A DNA stretch of 64,000 nucleotides from Symsagittifera roscoffensis (GCF_963678635.1 NC_087071.1:14290226-14354225), one strand, 5' to 3'. Counted from the stretch's first letter, positions 16,825 through 26,663 are shown. Numbers and translations are program-made. Notes: generated by a model from the sequence alone, not told the origin.

Positions 16825-18528
16825 TTAAGTGAACGAAGTTCTCAACAAGACCTCCTTCGGCATCGAGCTCACCAGCTGGTTGACTATCGACCTGCAATCC
16901 CGTTCAACGACTCGGCTGCGAATGGAAACTGGCCTCTTCTCTGTTCTCTCGGTGACAGTCAACCGCTGCATGGTCTCCATCCACTCACGATCATGCATAT
17001 CCACTTCCCTGTCCAACAAGTCACGGAGCTTTCCCATGACGTCCGGCGCCACGTTCACCGTCCTGTTCAATAGAGCCATGCTGTTTATACCCAGCCTGGT
17101 AAGTTCTTGCTGTACCAAATTGGATCGGACTAGCAGATCCAACGGAACGGGCTCGCCTCTGGCTAAAAGCTTTATCTCCGCGGCCGTTTCCACTGGAAGG
17201 TCAGGGTGTCCGGGTATAGGATGCCCTGACTTGTCTAACCACCTAGTAAGTGGCGGTTTGTCGTAAGTTTCCTTGTCCAGAAATGAAAACCCGTCTTTGA
17301 TTTCTGATTGGTTAGCCTGCTTCTCCTCGAGGCGCACATAAAATTCTGTCTTTTTACTGAGGCTATCTGCGTTCTGGTGCTTGTCACGGGTACGGTGCTC
17401 TATGATCATGTGGTATCCATCCAGGCGCACGATCCAACGACCAATATAACTTTGGTCCATCGAATAGGTTTTCAGCCAGGCACTCCCCAAGTAGGCCCTG
17501 TATTTTTCCACGAAAGTGATCACCGCAGACATCTCCGCTTTTGGTGCGCCGTACTTCATCTCAGTATCACTCAGGACTTTACTCCCGTAAGCTATCGGAC
17601 GAAGAACCGTTCTCCCGTTCCACTCCTGCTCCTGGTGAAGTATTCCCGATATCGCAATCACTGATGCATCCGTGTCCAGCACGAACATCCCCTTCTCTGT
17701 TGGCATGCCGAGGACCGGTGCCTCGCAAAGTTCACGTTTGATGTTCTCAATTGAAACTTGTGCCTCATCAGTCCAAGTGAACTTTTTGCCCTTGTTTCTC
17801 ATCAACCGCTGCATGGGGTATTTTTTGTTAGCATACGCCTTGATGAACTCTCGATAATAATTAGCGAATCCCAAAAAACTCATCAGCTGTGTATCTGTTT
17901 TAGGTGCCTTCCAGGTCAGCACCGCTTCAACCGCTTCAGGATCTGGTCTCACTCCATGTTTGTCCACCAGGCGGCCCAGATACTTTATGGAATCCCTGAG
18001 GATTTCACACTTAGAGGGTTTACATTTCAGACCCGCCTGCTTCATGAAAGAAAACACCTCCTCCAACCTCTCTATGTGGTCTTCTAAGGTTGGTGTTGCA
18101 ATCACGACATCATCGACATAACACATGATGAGATTCCCGTATTTCTTAGTGACGCTCGTGAGTGCCTGGGCCATCAGTCGCTGGAATTTGGCCGTCGCGT
18201 TGCACAATCCGAACGGCATCCGCTTCCACTGGAACAATCCCAGCTCGCACTCGAAGCCTGTTTTCTCTCGATCTTGTTTTCTGAGTGGCACTTGCCAGAA
18301 CGCAGAGCCCAAATCCAACGTCGTGAAGAACTTCGCGTCTCCCAGCTTGGATAGGCTCTCATCGATGCGGGGAATCGGGTATGTGTCCTTTCTAGTCACT
18401 GCGTTCAGATAACGGAAATCAAAACAAAATACCCTTTCTTTTTCGCCATGACCACGCCACAAGCCCACAGTGACTTCGACGGCTCGATCATGTCGTACTC
18501 CATTAACATCTCGATTTCCTTCCTGCAC
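16825..18528 (-). CDS. El-1 reverse transcriptase, RNase H and connector
   Basis: 567 open codons. RT blocks in order: YPIPRIDESLSKLGDAKFF, TTLDLGSAFWQVPL (first catalytic Asp), FGLCNATAKFQRLM, CYVDDVVIATPTLEDH (catalytic box at 18109-18120), and LGFANYYREFIK of the thumb. RNase H follows with VLDTDASVIAISGILHQ, EMSAVITFVEKYRAYL and HQNADSLSK, all Ty3/gypsy style. The last 170 residues are a connector. The first about 40 residues are out of frame; the true N-terminal RT (MAKKKG) is in the 19352-18405 frame, so a frameshift lies near 18420. It copies element RNA into DNA. Confidence 0.92.
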   Translation of the reverse strand: MQEGNRDVNGVRHDRAVEVTVGLWRGHGEKERVFCFDFRYLNAVTRKDTYPIPRIDESLSKLGDAKFFTTLDLGSAFWQVPLRKQDREKTGFECELGLFQWKRMPFGLCNATAKFQRLMAQALTSVTKKYGNLIMCYVDDVVIATPTLEDHIERLEEVFSFMKQAGLKCKPSKCEILRDSIKYLGRLVDKHGVRPDPEAVEAVLTWKAPKTDTQLMSFLGFANYYREFIKAYANKKYPMQRLMRNKGKKFTWTDEAQVSIENIKRELCEAPVLGMPTEKGMFVLDTDASVIAISGILHQEQEWNGRTVLRPIAYGSKVLSDTEMKYGAPKAEMSAVITFVEKYRAYLGSAWLKTYSMDQSYIGRWIVRLDGYHMIIEHRTRDKHQNADSLSKKTEFYVRLEEKQANQSEIKDGFSFLDKETYDKPPLTRWLDKSGHPIPGHPDLPVETAAEIKLLARGEPVPLDLLVRSNLVQQELTRLGINSMALLNRTVNVAPDVMGKLRDLLDREVDMHDREWMETMQRLTVTERTEKRPVSIRSRVVERDCRSIVNQLVSSMPKEVLLRTSFT

Positions 18529-19352
18529 GCTTCTGACTTGTGAGGGGTCATTCTTCTCACCCCTTCCCTATGAGGTACCGAGCCTTCTTCTACCTCAATC
18601 TCGTGTTCTACAAAATTACAGCAACCTATGTCGGCCTTATGTTTCGAAAAAAGGTCTGCGTTCCGACTTAGCACCACTCTGAGCGAATCTAGTTCCTTGT
18701 CTGATATTTTACCCTTCAAATGTTCTATCTCAGGTAGGACTGGTTTATTCGCTGCTAACTCTGTTTCTGTCGGCTTCTCAGGAAAGTTGGAACATTTAGA
18801 CAGCCCATCATCTGTTTCCGTCTTCAATTCATTCACTCTCCTCATTATACATTCTTGGTTCGCATGCAATGGACATTTAGTTACATCAAACTTTTTCAAG
18901 TTCTCCACACTCTGAAAGTCTGTGTTCAGAGGCAAAGCATAGCCAAGTTTCTTTCCCCTCTGTATTGTCACTGTTGTTGCTTCTGTGTTCAATAACACAA
19001 TCACACACAGTCCGCTCTGAGTGAGTGAGAAGCTTCTTGCTAAAATAGCCGAGCTTTTACTGTTTTGACTTGGTACCAGACAATTGCTGAGTTCATTCAA
19101 GTTCCTCATCCTAAACGTCGCTACTACGGCTTGGTTTGGTTTTAATCTAACTTTTCGATCCAGAAAAATCGGCACCTTGGCCTGGTTAATTAAGATCTTA
19201 TTAAGGGGTCTCTTTTCATACTTTCTCTCAGGATCCTTGATCCTAATCAACCCGTCATTGAGATCGATCGTGACATCAAATTTGCGCACGAAATCCGTTC
19301 CTTCGATGAACTGATCGGATTCGTCCAAATTCTCCGCTACTAGGAAGCTCAT
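18405..19352 (-). CDS. El-1 protease end to RT start
   Basis: 315 open codons, in frame with the preceding protease segment across a single TGA. The start (SFLVAENLDESDQFIEGTDF, FDVTIDLNDGLIRI) is the C-terminal half of a retropepsin-like fold with the GxDF-type flap partner. A 150-residue spacer follows. The end (RRMTPHKSEACRKEIEML, YDMIEPSKSLWACGVVMAKKKG) is the standard RT N-terminus of gypsy elements. The frame then slips near 18420 into the RT frame. The El-2 frame at 53641-52166 spans the same join without a break, which proves the join. Confidence 0.85.
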   Translation of the reverse strand: MSFLVAENLDESDQFIEGTDFVRKFDVTIDLNDGLIRIKDPERKYEKRPLNKILINQAKVPIFLDRKVRLKPNQAVVATFRMRNLNELSNCLVPSQNSKSSAILARSFSLTQSGLCVIVLLNTEATTVTIQRGKKLGYALPLNTDFQSVENLKKFDVTKCPLHANQECIMRRVNELKTETDDGLSKCSNFPEKPTETELAANKPVLPEIEHLKGKISDKELDSLRVVLSRNADLFSKHKADIGCCNFVEHEIEVEEGSVPHREGVRRMTPHKSEACRKEIEMLMEYDMIEPSKSLWACGVVMAKKKGYFVLISVI

Positions 19353-19739
19353 TCAAAGATGTCTTCCTCCGAGCTGCAGTGAAATGATCGGGGTTCGTCC
19401 AGTCACATAGATCGCTCCCTGATTGGCAGCTGCCAACCTGATGTCTGTCGGTACGAAATCCGACCTTTCGAAACCCATGTCGGTCCAAGTTTTGACTGGC
19501 ATGACACTAACCACTGCTCCCATGTCTAGGAGTTCCTTTACTGAAAGTTGTCTGCCTTGCACGTCCAGCACGTGTGCGGCCAGATCGGCCTCGCAACCTA
19601 TGTTCACCGCATCTTGTTCGAGCATCGCGTTGTGTCCGATTTGTCTAACATTCAGCTCCTCTTGACCAATGTATATCCGGCCAATCTGGTCGTTCGCCTC
19701 AGTAATGTGAGCTTTTGTGTATATTGATGCCATCCACAT
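19353..19739 (-). CDS. El-1 aspartic protease (active-site Thr changed)
   Basis: 128 open codons. LLDMGAVVSVMPVKTW is the retropepsin active-site block, but the motif reads D-M-G where El-2 has D-T-G (GLLDTGAVVSVMP), so this copy has lost the conserved Thr. DIRLAAANQGAIYVTGRTPI is the following flap region. The peptidase would cut Gag and Pol. It ends in a TGA that aligns with a TGG codon of El-2. The start overlaps the preceding frame at 19699-19739, implying another frameshift. Confidence 0.8.
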   Translation of the reverse strand: MWMASIYTKAHITEANDQIGRIYIGQEELNVRQIGHNAMLEQDAVNIGCEADLAAHVLDVQGRQLSVKELLDMGAVVSVMPVKTWTDMGFERSDFVPTDIRLAAANQGAIYVTGRTPIISLQLGGRHL

Positions 19740-20754
19740 TCATTAGAATCGGGTAAGGGCCATGGACATCGATATAATGTCCTTTCACTTTCATCAGCCT
19801 CGGACCTCCTGTTGTGAGCAGCGCTCGCACTGCCCTGGAGTCCAGTTTGGGATCTTTCTCGTTCAGGTAGTCGGTATAGATGTCCAGGTGGACTAGTGTA
19901 ATCTCGGATGGTTCACTCAAGTTCTTGACCACCTGGTGCCCTGCAACTGAGATAATGGACATTATTTTTGTCCCCTCCTTCGTCATGCCGAAAGTTCTCC
20001 CAGATATAACGTTCAGTTTTAGTCCCTGTTTCCTGGGTTCCTCTTCGTCTTCTACTTTCGTCGTTTTACCCAGAATATTAAAACTTTCCCGAAGATCTGT
20101 GTTCTCCAGCTGCGACCTTACCCATTGCTCCACTTCTTTCGTGGCTAGGTCCTGTTTGACATTCTGCGGCGCTCTCCTTGCCGCCAGACCGAAATCCACC
20201 TTGAGTGGGCTAGACGACTCTGCCTCCAGGTTCGAGGCCACCACCTCGTCAGGCAGTGTCTTTACCTTCTTAGTCGTAAAGGTGCTCGGTGTCGTCTCCT
20301 TTCTCCGAGACTCGGCCTCGTTCATCAGACGTGCTCGACTAGCCTTGACATCCGAAAGCGCCTCTTTGTGGCGGGGATGTTTCGCGTCCGCCACTGCATC
20401 CCAAAATTGAGTACAATCCGACTTGAAGTGTCCCTCCAAATTACAGAAGAAACACCTCGGGCCATATTCCATGATGAGCCCTCTGACGTATTCTTCGTGA
20501 TCCTCGTCGGTCGCGTCGACGTCCTCGAGAAAGTAGCCTATTGCTTTCATGTTCTGTTTGTATGCAGAACACGCGGAAACGTGATGGTCCATCGAACCAC
20601 AATTCGCACATGAACTCCTCTTATCCATGTCATCGCGAGGTTTGTACCAACTGGAATTCGCACCAGTGTTTGTCCCGCTATAGTTACCATAATTGCTGTA
20701 ACGGTTCTGCGCCCTCGGTTTTATGAGTAAATATTCGCGTGACTTCATACGCAA
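19699..20754 (-). CDS. El-1 nucleocapsid: two CCHC knuckles and downstream spacer
   Basis: 351 open codons. Two canonical C-x2-C-x4-H-x4-C knuckles: CANCGSMDHHVSAC and CFFCNLEGHFKSDC, 45 residues apart. Then FWDAVADAKHPRHKEALSDV, a block repeated in El-2 54442-55227. The knuckles bind packaged RNA. The remaining 200 residues lead into protease with a conserved ISVAGHQVVKNLSEPSE block. The preceding gag frame stops at 20782 and this frame begins at 20754, so gag to nucleocapsid needs a frame change or is broken. I cannot tell a programmed shift from decay here. Confidence 0.85.
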   Translation of the reverse strand: MRMKSREYLLIKPRAQNRYSNYGNYSGTNTGANSSWYKPRDDMDKRSSCANCGSMDHHVSACSAYKQNMKAIGYFLEDVDATDEDHEEYVRGLIMEYGPRCFFCNLEGHFKSDCTQFWDAVADAKHPRHKEALSDVKASRARLMNEAESRRKETTPSTFTTKKVKTLPDEVVASNLEAESSSPLKVDFGLAARRAPQNVKQDLATKEVEQWVRSQLENTDLRESFNILGKTTKVEDEEEPRKQGLKLNVISGRTFGMTKEGTKIMSIISVAGHQVVKNLSEPSEITLVHLDIYTDYLNEKDPKLDSRAVRALLTTGGPRLMKVKGHYIDVHGPYPILMNVDGINIHKSSHY

Positions 20755-20781
20755 AACATCGGGCGTGGGTACCTGGTCAAG

Positions 20782-22830
20782 TTACAGGGTGAAGTTTGTG
20801 GCCAACATCGTCTTCAACTCCTCAATCTTTACTCCGTCCATGAACTTTAAAGCAATCGCCAAGTTTCGCTCGGATATTCTCTCATCGGGATTGCTTCTCC
20901 TCCTAAGCAATTCAAGGTCGTCCAAAAATTTGTCTATGGATTCGTCATCTCTTTGACGCCTCTTTTCGAACTTCACCATAGCCTGGTGTCCTTGTACTCC
21001 AGAGCCGAAACGATTCAGCAGGATGTCGAATATCTTGCGAGCGCTGTCTCTCTCATTGGCTCTTTTCGCCATTACACAATTTAGTGCAGTACCCTCCAGG
21101 TTGCTCGTTAGCGCGCTGCATTCTTGTTTCTTGGAGAGACTCTCTTCCTCAAAGTGTAACTTCGTCACCTCTATCCAAGTATCAATGCAGCCGTCTGACT
21201 TGTCTTTGTATGACTTCGGCTTTTTCAGTGTCCTGCTTGACCTCTCTCCTCTCTCGGTTGACTTCGAGAGTTTGGTGATGAATGTTTCGAGAGATCTGTT
21301 CAGAGGCTCAAACATTGAGGCATACATCGTTGTGTCCTGTGAGACTGTAGTCAGATCTGGTGCTGAACTGACTTGTGGCACAGTTGGCAACCTCGTCTCC
21401 GGGGTAGCATCTGCCTCAGGCGGGACTGGATTCGTCCAGCCAGGCCTCGACGGGGCTGCCCTTGGCCGCTCCTTGTTCCTAGGTTCGTAGTTCGTTCTCG
21501 AGCTTTGCTGGGCTCTGGCATTGCTGCCCGTACCATCTCCATCATTCGCATGGCGTGAGCGCTCCCTTTGGTTGGAACGCTCCTGCCAATTGATCCCATT
21601 CAGGATCGCGTCAAGCTTCCGCATCATTAAGTCAGACTTGGCATCTAAATTTTTCTCCAGGCTAGTCATCGTGTGGGCGTAGATACTATCAAGATCGTTC
21701 AACAATCGCTCGATCTCTCTCATCATCCTAGCCTCGCTTTCCTGTGACTCCTTGTTTGCCTGTGCCAGGCTCTCCGCCAGGCATTGATCGGTGTTGCGAA
21801 TCAATTGAGCCTGATCAACCCTCGCCTGCGACTTCGCGTGCGTTAGTTCATCTCTCAGATTCTCTCGACCCTGGTGAGCTCTCTCGTCAACCTGATCTAT
21901 TCTCTTAGTCATGTCCCGTCTCAGTTCATCCAGACCATTCATTACGCCAGCGAACATGTCACTTATGTCGCCAGTGGCCTCAAATGACGGTGTTAGTCCC
22001 AAAGAAGATGAGGTCAACTGCGGCTGCAGCCTGGTGCTTGATGACGCACCGCCTTTTTGCTTGCTCATCGACGTCATCAATCTGTCGAACGTTGATGACG
22101 CTCCCATCGTTATCCCATCTGACATGGACCTGGTCGGCGAGGCGGACGACGCCTTCCTGCTCATGTCGTTCCTTGGGCACGGTGTGAAGTTCACATCCGG
22201 ATGGGTTATCTCCGGGTAGTCATAACTGGAAGATAAACCTTCAGTTCGTAGTGACGCCATGCGCTCATCGTACGAAGACTTCCAACTCTTCTTGGCCTTC
22301 GAACCCGGTTGTTCTTCACTCGGGCTTATACTCGACATCATCGCGTTGTTGCTCTGCTTGGCCAGAGATGAGTGGGTATTAGCCGAATGTGAATATTCTC
22401 TCCTCCACCTATGGCTCTTGGTCTCCGATTTGGACATTCCCTTGAATAACACTTCCTCTCGCGGCTCGACCTCGGAACGCTCCGAGGTCTCCTCTATCCT
22501 CTCGACTTCCTCCCGCTCGAGATCATCGCTTGGCTCAAAGTCGGGTCGAATAAGCGTCCGTTCTCCTTTGTCAAAGGAGTCCACAAGCGTTTCACTCGCG
22601 GTTCCGGCTTCGGCGCTCCGCCTTTGATCGCCATCGAGGTTTTTCTCGCTCCTTAATTTCATTTCGCTCACTGAAAGATCAGGTTGACCTTTAGTCGATT
22701 CGGTTTCGGCAAACACGTCGGAGGCGCTGCTAAACGAGGACTGGCTACGCCTAGTTTTAAATTTTTGCGTGCTGCCCTTGCTCAGCTTGGGAATCTTAGT
22801 AGTCGATCCTAACGAGTCCCTGCGCTGCAT
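20782..22830 (-). CDS. El-1 Gag: long disordered matrix-like part and capsid
   Basis: The frame opens at ATG 22887, but the Met at 22830 (MQRRDSLGSTTKIPKL) aligns with the El-2 start at 57125 (MKISLDESKIPKL), so I prefer it. The first 350 residues are charged and low-complexity. A helical section with QARVDQAQLIRN and EIERLLNDLDS may be a coiled coil. The last 160 residues are the capsid domain of the retrotransposon-gag type (DTWIEVTKLHFEEESLSKK, LEGTALNCVM, ILLNRFGSG, FLDDLELLRRRSNPDERI). Gag forms the virus-like particle. At about 680 residues without the knuckles it is larger than most gypsy Gags. Confidence 0.85.
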   Translation of the reverse strand: MQRRDSLGSTTKIPKLSKGSTQKFKTRRSQSSFSSASDVFAETESTKGQPDLSVSEMKLRSEKNLDGDQRRSAEAGTASETLVDSFDKGERTLIRPDFEPSDDLEREEVERIEETSERSEVEPREEVLFKGMSKSETKSHRWRREYSHSANTHSSLAKQSNNAMMSSISPSEEQPGSKAKKSWKSSYDERMASLRTEGLSSSYDYPEITHPDVNFTPCPRNDMSRKASSASPTRSMSDGITMGASSTFDRLMTSMSKQKGGASSSTRLQPQLTSSSLGLTPSFEATGDISDMFAGVMNGLDELRRDMTKRIDQVDERAHQGRENLRDELTHAKSQARVDQAQLIRNTDQCLAESLAQANKESQESEARMMREIERLLNDLDSIYAHTMTSLEKNLDAKSDLMMRKLDAILNGINWQERSNQRERSRHANDGDGTGSNARAQQSSRTNYEPRNKERPRAAPSRPGWTNPVPPEADATPETRLPTVPQVSSAPDLTTVSQDTTMYASMFEPLNRSLETFITKLSKSTERGERSSRTLKKPKSYKDKSDGCIDTWIEVTKLHFEEESLSKKQECSALTSNLEGTALNCVMAKRANERDSARKIFDILLNRFGSGVQGHQAMVKFEKRRQRDDESIDKFLDDLELLRRRSNPDERISERNLAIALKFMDGVKIEELKTMLATNFTL

Positions 22831-23599
22831 GCTTTGTGACAAAAAACAATATTCGTATGATTTAATGGCGATGCACACGTACCGCAAACAAGTTCAAGTT
22901 AAATTACTTAACGCTGCCTGTTCGATCTCGTAAGTATCAAGAATGTCTCTTAGGTTTCTCAATGACAATCTTAGTGACTCAGCTAGAGTTACACACACAG
23001 GGCCTGCTCAGTATTCATTGAATGCTAACCCAACCCTGTTGTATAGTATAACAGTATCACAAATAATCAGATAAGAATATCCTACAGGTGACAGCGACCT
23101 TTCGTCAATATCAATTTATCGCCACGCAATTTATCAAGTCACTGCTTTGATAAAATCAAACAATCTTTGATAAAAAGCAGTGATGATTCAGAAACAGATC
23201 AATAAAACTTAGTCTTAAAGAAAAAGACTTTCTCAATCGGAACGATCCGAAAGAACAAAGCCCAGGACACAGTCTTCTCAAGTGGGTGTGTATTTGCCTA
23301 ATACAACCACCGAGGTCTTCCTTTTTTGTTCCCGGATTGCCCGAACTTTCCTATTAAGTAGCTCAAGGCAACCACACAACCAAAATCACAATAAAAAAAA
23401 TCACAAACCCGGATACACCCGATCTAGAATCCAAAGTTGATCACGAATTTCCGGGTCAAAATGGGCTCCTATGAGTCTAATAAGCACGCCTAATGTCCTA
23501 ATTTGAACTTTATTAAATGGATATTTCCCGTCTTCCAAATTGCCACAAAATGCCGAAGGAGGTTTCCTCAAGTTTCTAACAATGAGGGTTGCTAAGATG

Positions 23600-23960
23600 T
23601 TTAAGTCACTCCGGTTGGTTACTTCGGAGGGTTGTTAAGACACTTAGCCTACCTCGGAGGGTTACTTCGGAGGGTACCTTAATCACCCAAGTTACTTCGG
23701 AGGGTCCCCCTAAATTTACTAAAGAGGGTCAATAAGATGCTTAATATGCTCCGGAGGGTTACTTCGGAGGGTACCTCCAAAATTTTCAAATTTCTGAACC
23801 TCACTTAGAAGGGCCTTCAATTAACTTCAGGAAGCGTCAAAACAAGCTAAATTCTCTATGGGGGGCTGTTTTAACTTCTTTGGATGATCTCGCGGAAGTT
23901 TTCCAATAAGGAGGGTTGCTAAGGGGTTTAGCTGACTCCGGAGGGTTACTTCGGAGGGTT
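23600..23960. repeat. El-1 leader repeat cluster, core GGTTACTTCGGAGGGT
   Basis: About ten copies of CGGAGGGT, most in the longer form GGTTACTTCGGAGGGT, often paired as CTCCGGAGGGTTACTTCGGAGGGT-like doublets. Spacing is irregular (20-60 bases). Single copies continue at 24098, 24510, 25580 and 25657. In El-2 the same CCGGAGGG core is clustered on the opposite strand. Confidence 0.75.
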
Positions 23961-25175
23961 CCCCAAAAATCAAGAAAAAAGGTTATGTTACCGCGATCAA
24001 GTCTCCAAAAGCGGTACATCTGACTTAAAAATAGGTTGGCTGACACGGTCAACCTTCCCAGTAGGATAAAAAGGTGTTTTGATAAAATTTTCTGCCGCTC
24101 GGAGGGTTACCTGTAATTTGGACCCTCCGAACCAACAAATTCTAAAAAAATTTTCTTTTCCGAGATTATCAACTTAAAAACGGTTGCGGTCCTGAAAAGT
24201 GATTCAAAACGTCGACTTATGGTACCAAAATTATCCCGTTCGCTCGGCTAGTCTTTGAGAAATTGCCAAAAACGTGTTTGTCCAAACGGCCTTTTTTCAC
24301 CACCTATATAGGTTCTGAGAAACTTTTTCCGCAATTCCTGTTGAAAGTGCCTAAAAATAATTGAAACGAGCGTAGTAGCCCTGTACAGCACTGGAATAGT
24401 GCAAAAAACCGGATCAAAATTGGTTTGGAGACAAAATTTTGGCCAATAACTGTCAAATTTGCACGATTCCTTCCTTTTCCAATCCTTAAGTCTATCTACG
24501 GAGCTAGTCGGAGGGTTACTCAAGAACTTTTCTGACAGCCGAGCACGTTATGCTACCACGCTCCTAACACAAAAATTTTTTTTGCTCTAACTCTAAAAAC
24601 TCAAAAACTCAATCCCCAAAACAGATTGACAAAATTCAGAAAATTATAGAAATTTTGATCGAAAAATTTTGGTTTTTTCCAACTTCTACTGAGTCTTCTC
24701 TCACGCGGTTTCTTTAGTTAGGGGATCGAACTACGTAGCTACTCCCTATGTAAAAGCTTTCTGTTGTTCGGAAAAGCTCGGATATCCAAAAATTTGGGGG
24801 TCTATAGTTTGTCAAAAATCGATAATTTTCGACAAAAATTGGGTGTTTCTTGGGTCCAATTAGGAGATAAGTAATATATAAAAAGGATAATAACCTATTA
24901 GTAGTCGTTAATGAATAGTACTATACCCTCCTTTGCACCAAAATACCCGAATTAAGACCCTTAACTCGGAAATTTGTAATCGATGGAGGGTACAATCGGA
25001 CCGCGCCAATCGTGCCCCCACCACTTAAGTTTTATTGAAATAGTACCCAAACGATACTAAAATTGTTTCAACGATACCCAACAGTCGTTGTGGATGTTGT
25101 CCCTGATGTCCTTGTTGAGTGTGGAACACGTCGGTCAGCTTGCCACTCTACCCTCCGGTCACCGGCAAAATCACC

Positions 25176-25199
25176 ATTAACGTGCTTAAATACTCAAAT
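25176..25199 (-). promoter_or_regulatory. conserved leader box (El-1 copy)
   Basis: CATTAACGTGCTTAAATACT and the next few bases are nearly identical in El-2 (59553-59578) and, reversed, in El-3 (63327-63351), while flanking leader sequence has diverged. It lies about 530 bases from the PBS. It could be an RNA packaging element or a DNA-binding site; nothing in the sequence decides. Confidence 0.5.
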
Positions 25200-25708
25200 T
25201 ACACTCAAGGGAGGGTATCCAACCCTTCACCAAAACACACAATCTTTCTATCAGAAATGACATAGATCAATCTGAAACAACAACAAATAGGATGGTCAGA
25301 TCGCATCTCGTCCGAAAATAACATATAAACTGTCACTTTATGTTTTTTACTGTTTTTGGTCTGTTTTGGATTTTTTACTGTTTTTTGTACTTTTTTGTTT
25401 TCAAATAAATTTATTTTTGGCTTTTTCTTGGTTATACACTATTTTTGTTTGGTTTTACGCTTTCTCTTTAATTGTTTTTGGTCCCGGGATCTTGGGACAA
25501 GCGGGCTCATGACTTCCCACCTAACCCTCCGGACCCCGGAATTTTCGGTGTTAACTAAGTTAAAAAGCTAAATAGTACTAGACGGAGGGTACGCACCTTC
25601 CCCCTAGTACAATAACGGTCATTAGGGCCTCTAACTCGGGCATACGCCCGGAGCGGAGGGTTCGTCGCTGAAACGCTTGCTGATCATGATGGTCTTATGC
25701 CTTTGACA

Positions 25709-25727
25709 GGCCCACCCAGGAGCGCCA
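25709..25727 (-). promoter_or_regulatory. El-1 primer-binding site, tRNA-Asn-like
   Basis: Sense TGGCGCTCCTGGGTGGGCC, 12 bases inside the 5' LTR end. Its complement ends CCCACCCAGG..CGCCA, which fits the T-arm and CCA end of animal tRNA-Asn (human ends CCCACCCAGGGACGCCA). The same site is in El-2 and El-3. The 12-base gap is longer than usual. The tRNA assignment rests on memory of the tRNA family. Confidence 0.55.
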
Positions 25728-25739
25728 TGAAAACGTCTT

Positions 25740-26621
25740 TGTAACATTCGTCCAAATACTACACAACGACGGAGCGTAGAAAAAGTACGTATTAACGACT
25801 GGCAGGCGTCAGTTACCTTAATCCTACTCGTTTTTCACCGTCTCGACCTTGCCAGTTGATTTTCTGGTCTGTTTAGGCCAAGTGAAAATTTACTATTTTT
25901 AGGCCATCAGTCAAACGACTTTTGATCAGCTTTCGTTTACATGCGAACACAACCACATAGCTGAGTCTCGGATCCTCAGACTACGTGATTGCCATTAAAA
26001 ACACGGCTCGAACAACCAATTTTAATATGTTTTTGTGTGACAGTTCTATATTAAATCCATTGGAGATGGATTTACCCTTTCCTCTTTCTAGCTACTCATA
26101 TTTTAAATATCAAATTATACCGGTGTTAATTCAGACTTCTACGACATCCAAGTAGAGAAAAAGTCAGTTATATATAGTCCCTTCACATAAAACAGTCTCT
26201 GGGGGACCAAGCCTCCGCTCCCGTAATCTTCCTGAGATAACGTTCTTATCTCTTCCAGATTGTGGCACGGGATTGTTCCGTGGAATATTCCTTCCCCACT
26301 GAAGCTTCCTTCTCCACTAATATCCACTGCTAAGAGTCTTATCGTGTGTTGTTGCCACGATAAGAGGCTTCGTGTTTTTCGTCTCTTGTGCGACCGCTTT
26401 CCACAATCTTTTTCGTTGTTCTGTTTTTTCGTCCCTCCTAGTCAAAATGGCCGTCTTTTTCTATTTCTCAGAAATATTCACTCTTCAATCGAAATTTTAA
26501 AAATAAAAGTTCTAGAATATTCCTACCCTCCTTCGCAATACTTTTTCGTTACTAAGGCCTTTATTCGTTTTCTTTCGTGTCGCCGGAAGGTTGCGCTGTG
26601 CCTATCTGGCAGAATGGCACA
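25740..26621 (-). repeat. El-1 5' LTR
   Basis: 882 bases from TGTAACATTCG (plus strand) to GAATGGCACA. Sampled segments match the 3' LTR at roughly 95 percent, without the LINE insertion. Relative to the 3' LTR it has an extra AT-rich piece of about 50 bases near 26480-26520. It should carry the element promoter in U3. On the right it abuts the 3' end of LINE-1. Confidence 0.88.
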
Positions 26622-26628
26622 ATGGTCC

Positions 26629-26663
26629 AAACATACAGCGTATATACAGAGTATATACAGATT
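26629..26663 (-). repeat. LINE-1 3' terminal repeat units
   Basis: Sense CTGTATATAC occurs twice, with a decayed third GCTGTATG, at the very end beside the El-1 LTR. Short 3' terminal repeats instead of poly(A) are usual in CR1/L2 LINEs, where they are the RT recognition and priming site. Confidence 0.6.

Larger units (their letters stand above)
22888..25708 (-). other. El-1 leader (5' untranslated region), about 2.8 kb
   Basis: No supported gene. It holds at least a dozen scattered CGGAGGGT motifs (sense ACCCTCCG), densest at 23600-23960. A 24-base box (25176-25199) and a GATACCCAACAGTCG box near 25075 are conserved in El-2 and El-3. The part nearest gag (23270-23380) aligns with El-2 57550-57650 (TTCTCAAGTGGG, GATTGCCCGA). 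Such a long leader may hold packaging, dimerisation or promoter signals. Confidence 0.6.
2216..26621 (-). mobile_element. El-1: giant (about 24.4 kb) Ty3/gypsy-type LTR retrotransposon
   Basis: The two LTRs begin TGTGCC and end GTTACA in the sense (minus) direction, at 26621-25740 and 3334-2216. In sense order follow a PBS (25727), long leader, gag (22830), CCHC knuckles, protease, RT-RNase H, linker, integrase, macro-like domain, spacer, a second about 8.7-kb coding block (12964-4231), 3' UTR and PPT (3348-3336). Pol order PR-RT-RH-IN and the YVDD box place it in Ty3/gypsy. Most such elements are 5-8 kb, so this is exceptional, and about a third of it is the second block. Frameshifts and stops show decay; sampled LTR segments differ by roughly 5 percent. 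I see no target-site duplication: flanks are AGATA on the left and ATGGT on the right. Confidence 0.88.

Noticed and set aside
19353-19739. Protease-to-pol TGA in El-1 as a programmed readthrough stop
   Set aside because: The aligned codon in El-2 is TGG, and El-2's own break is a nearby 2-base deletion, so neither is conserved recoding.
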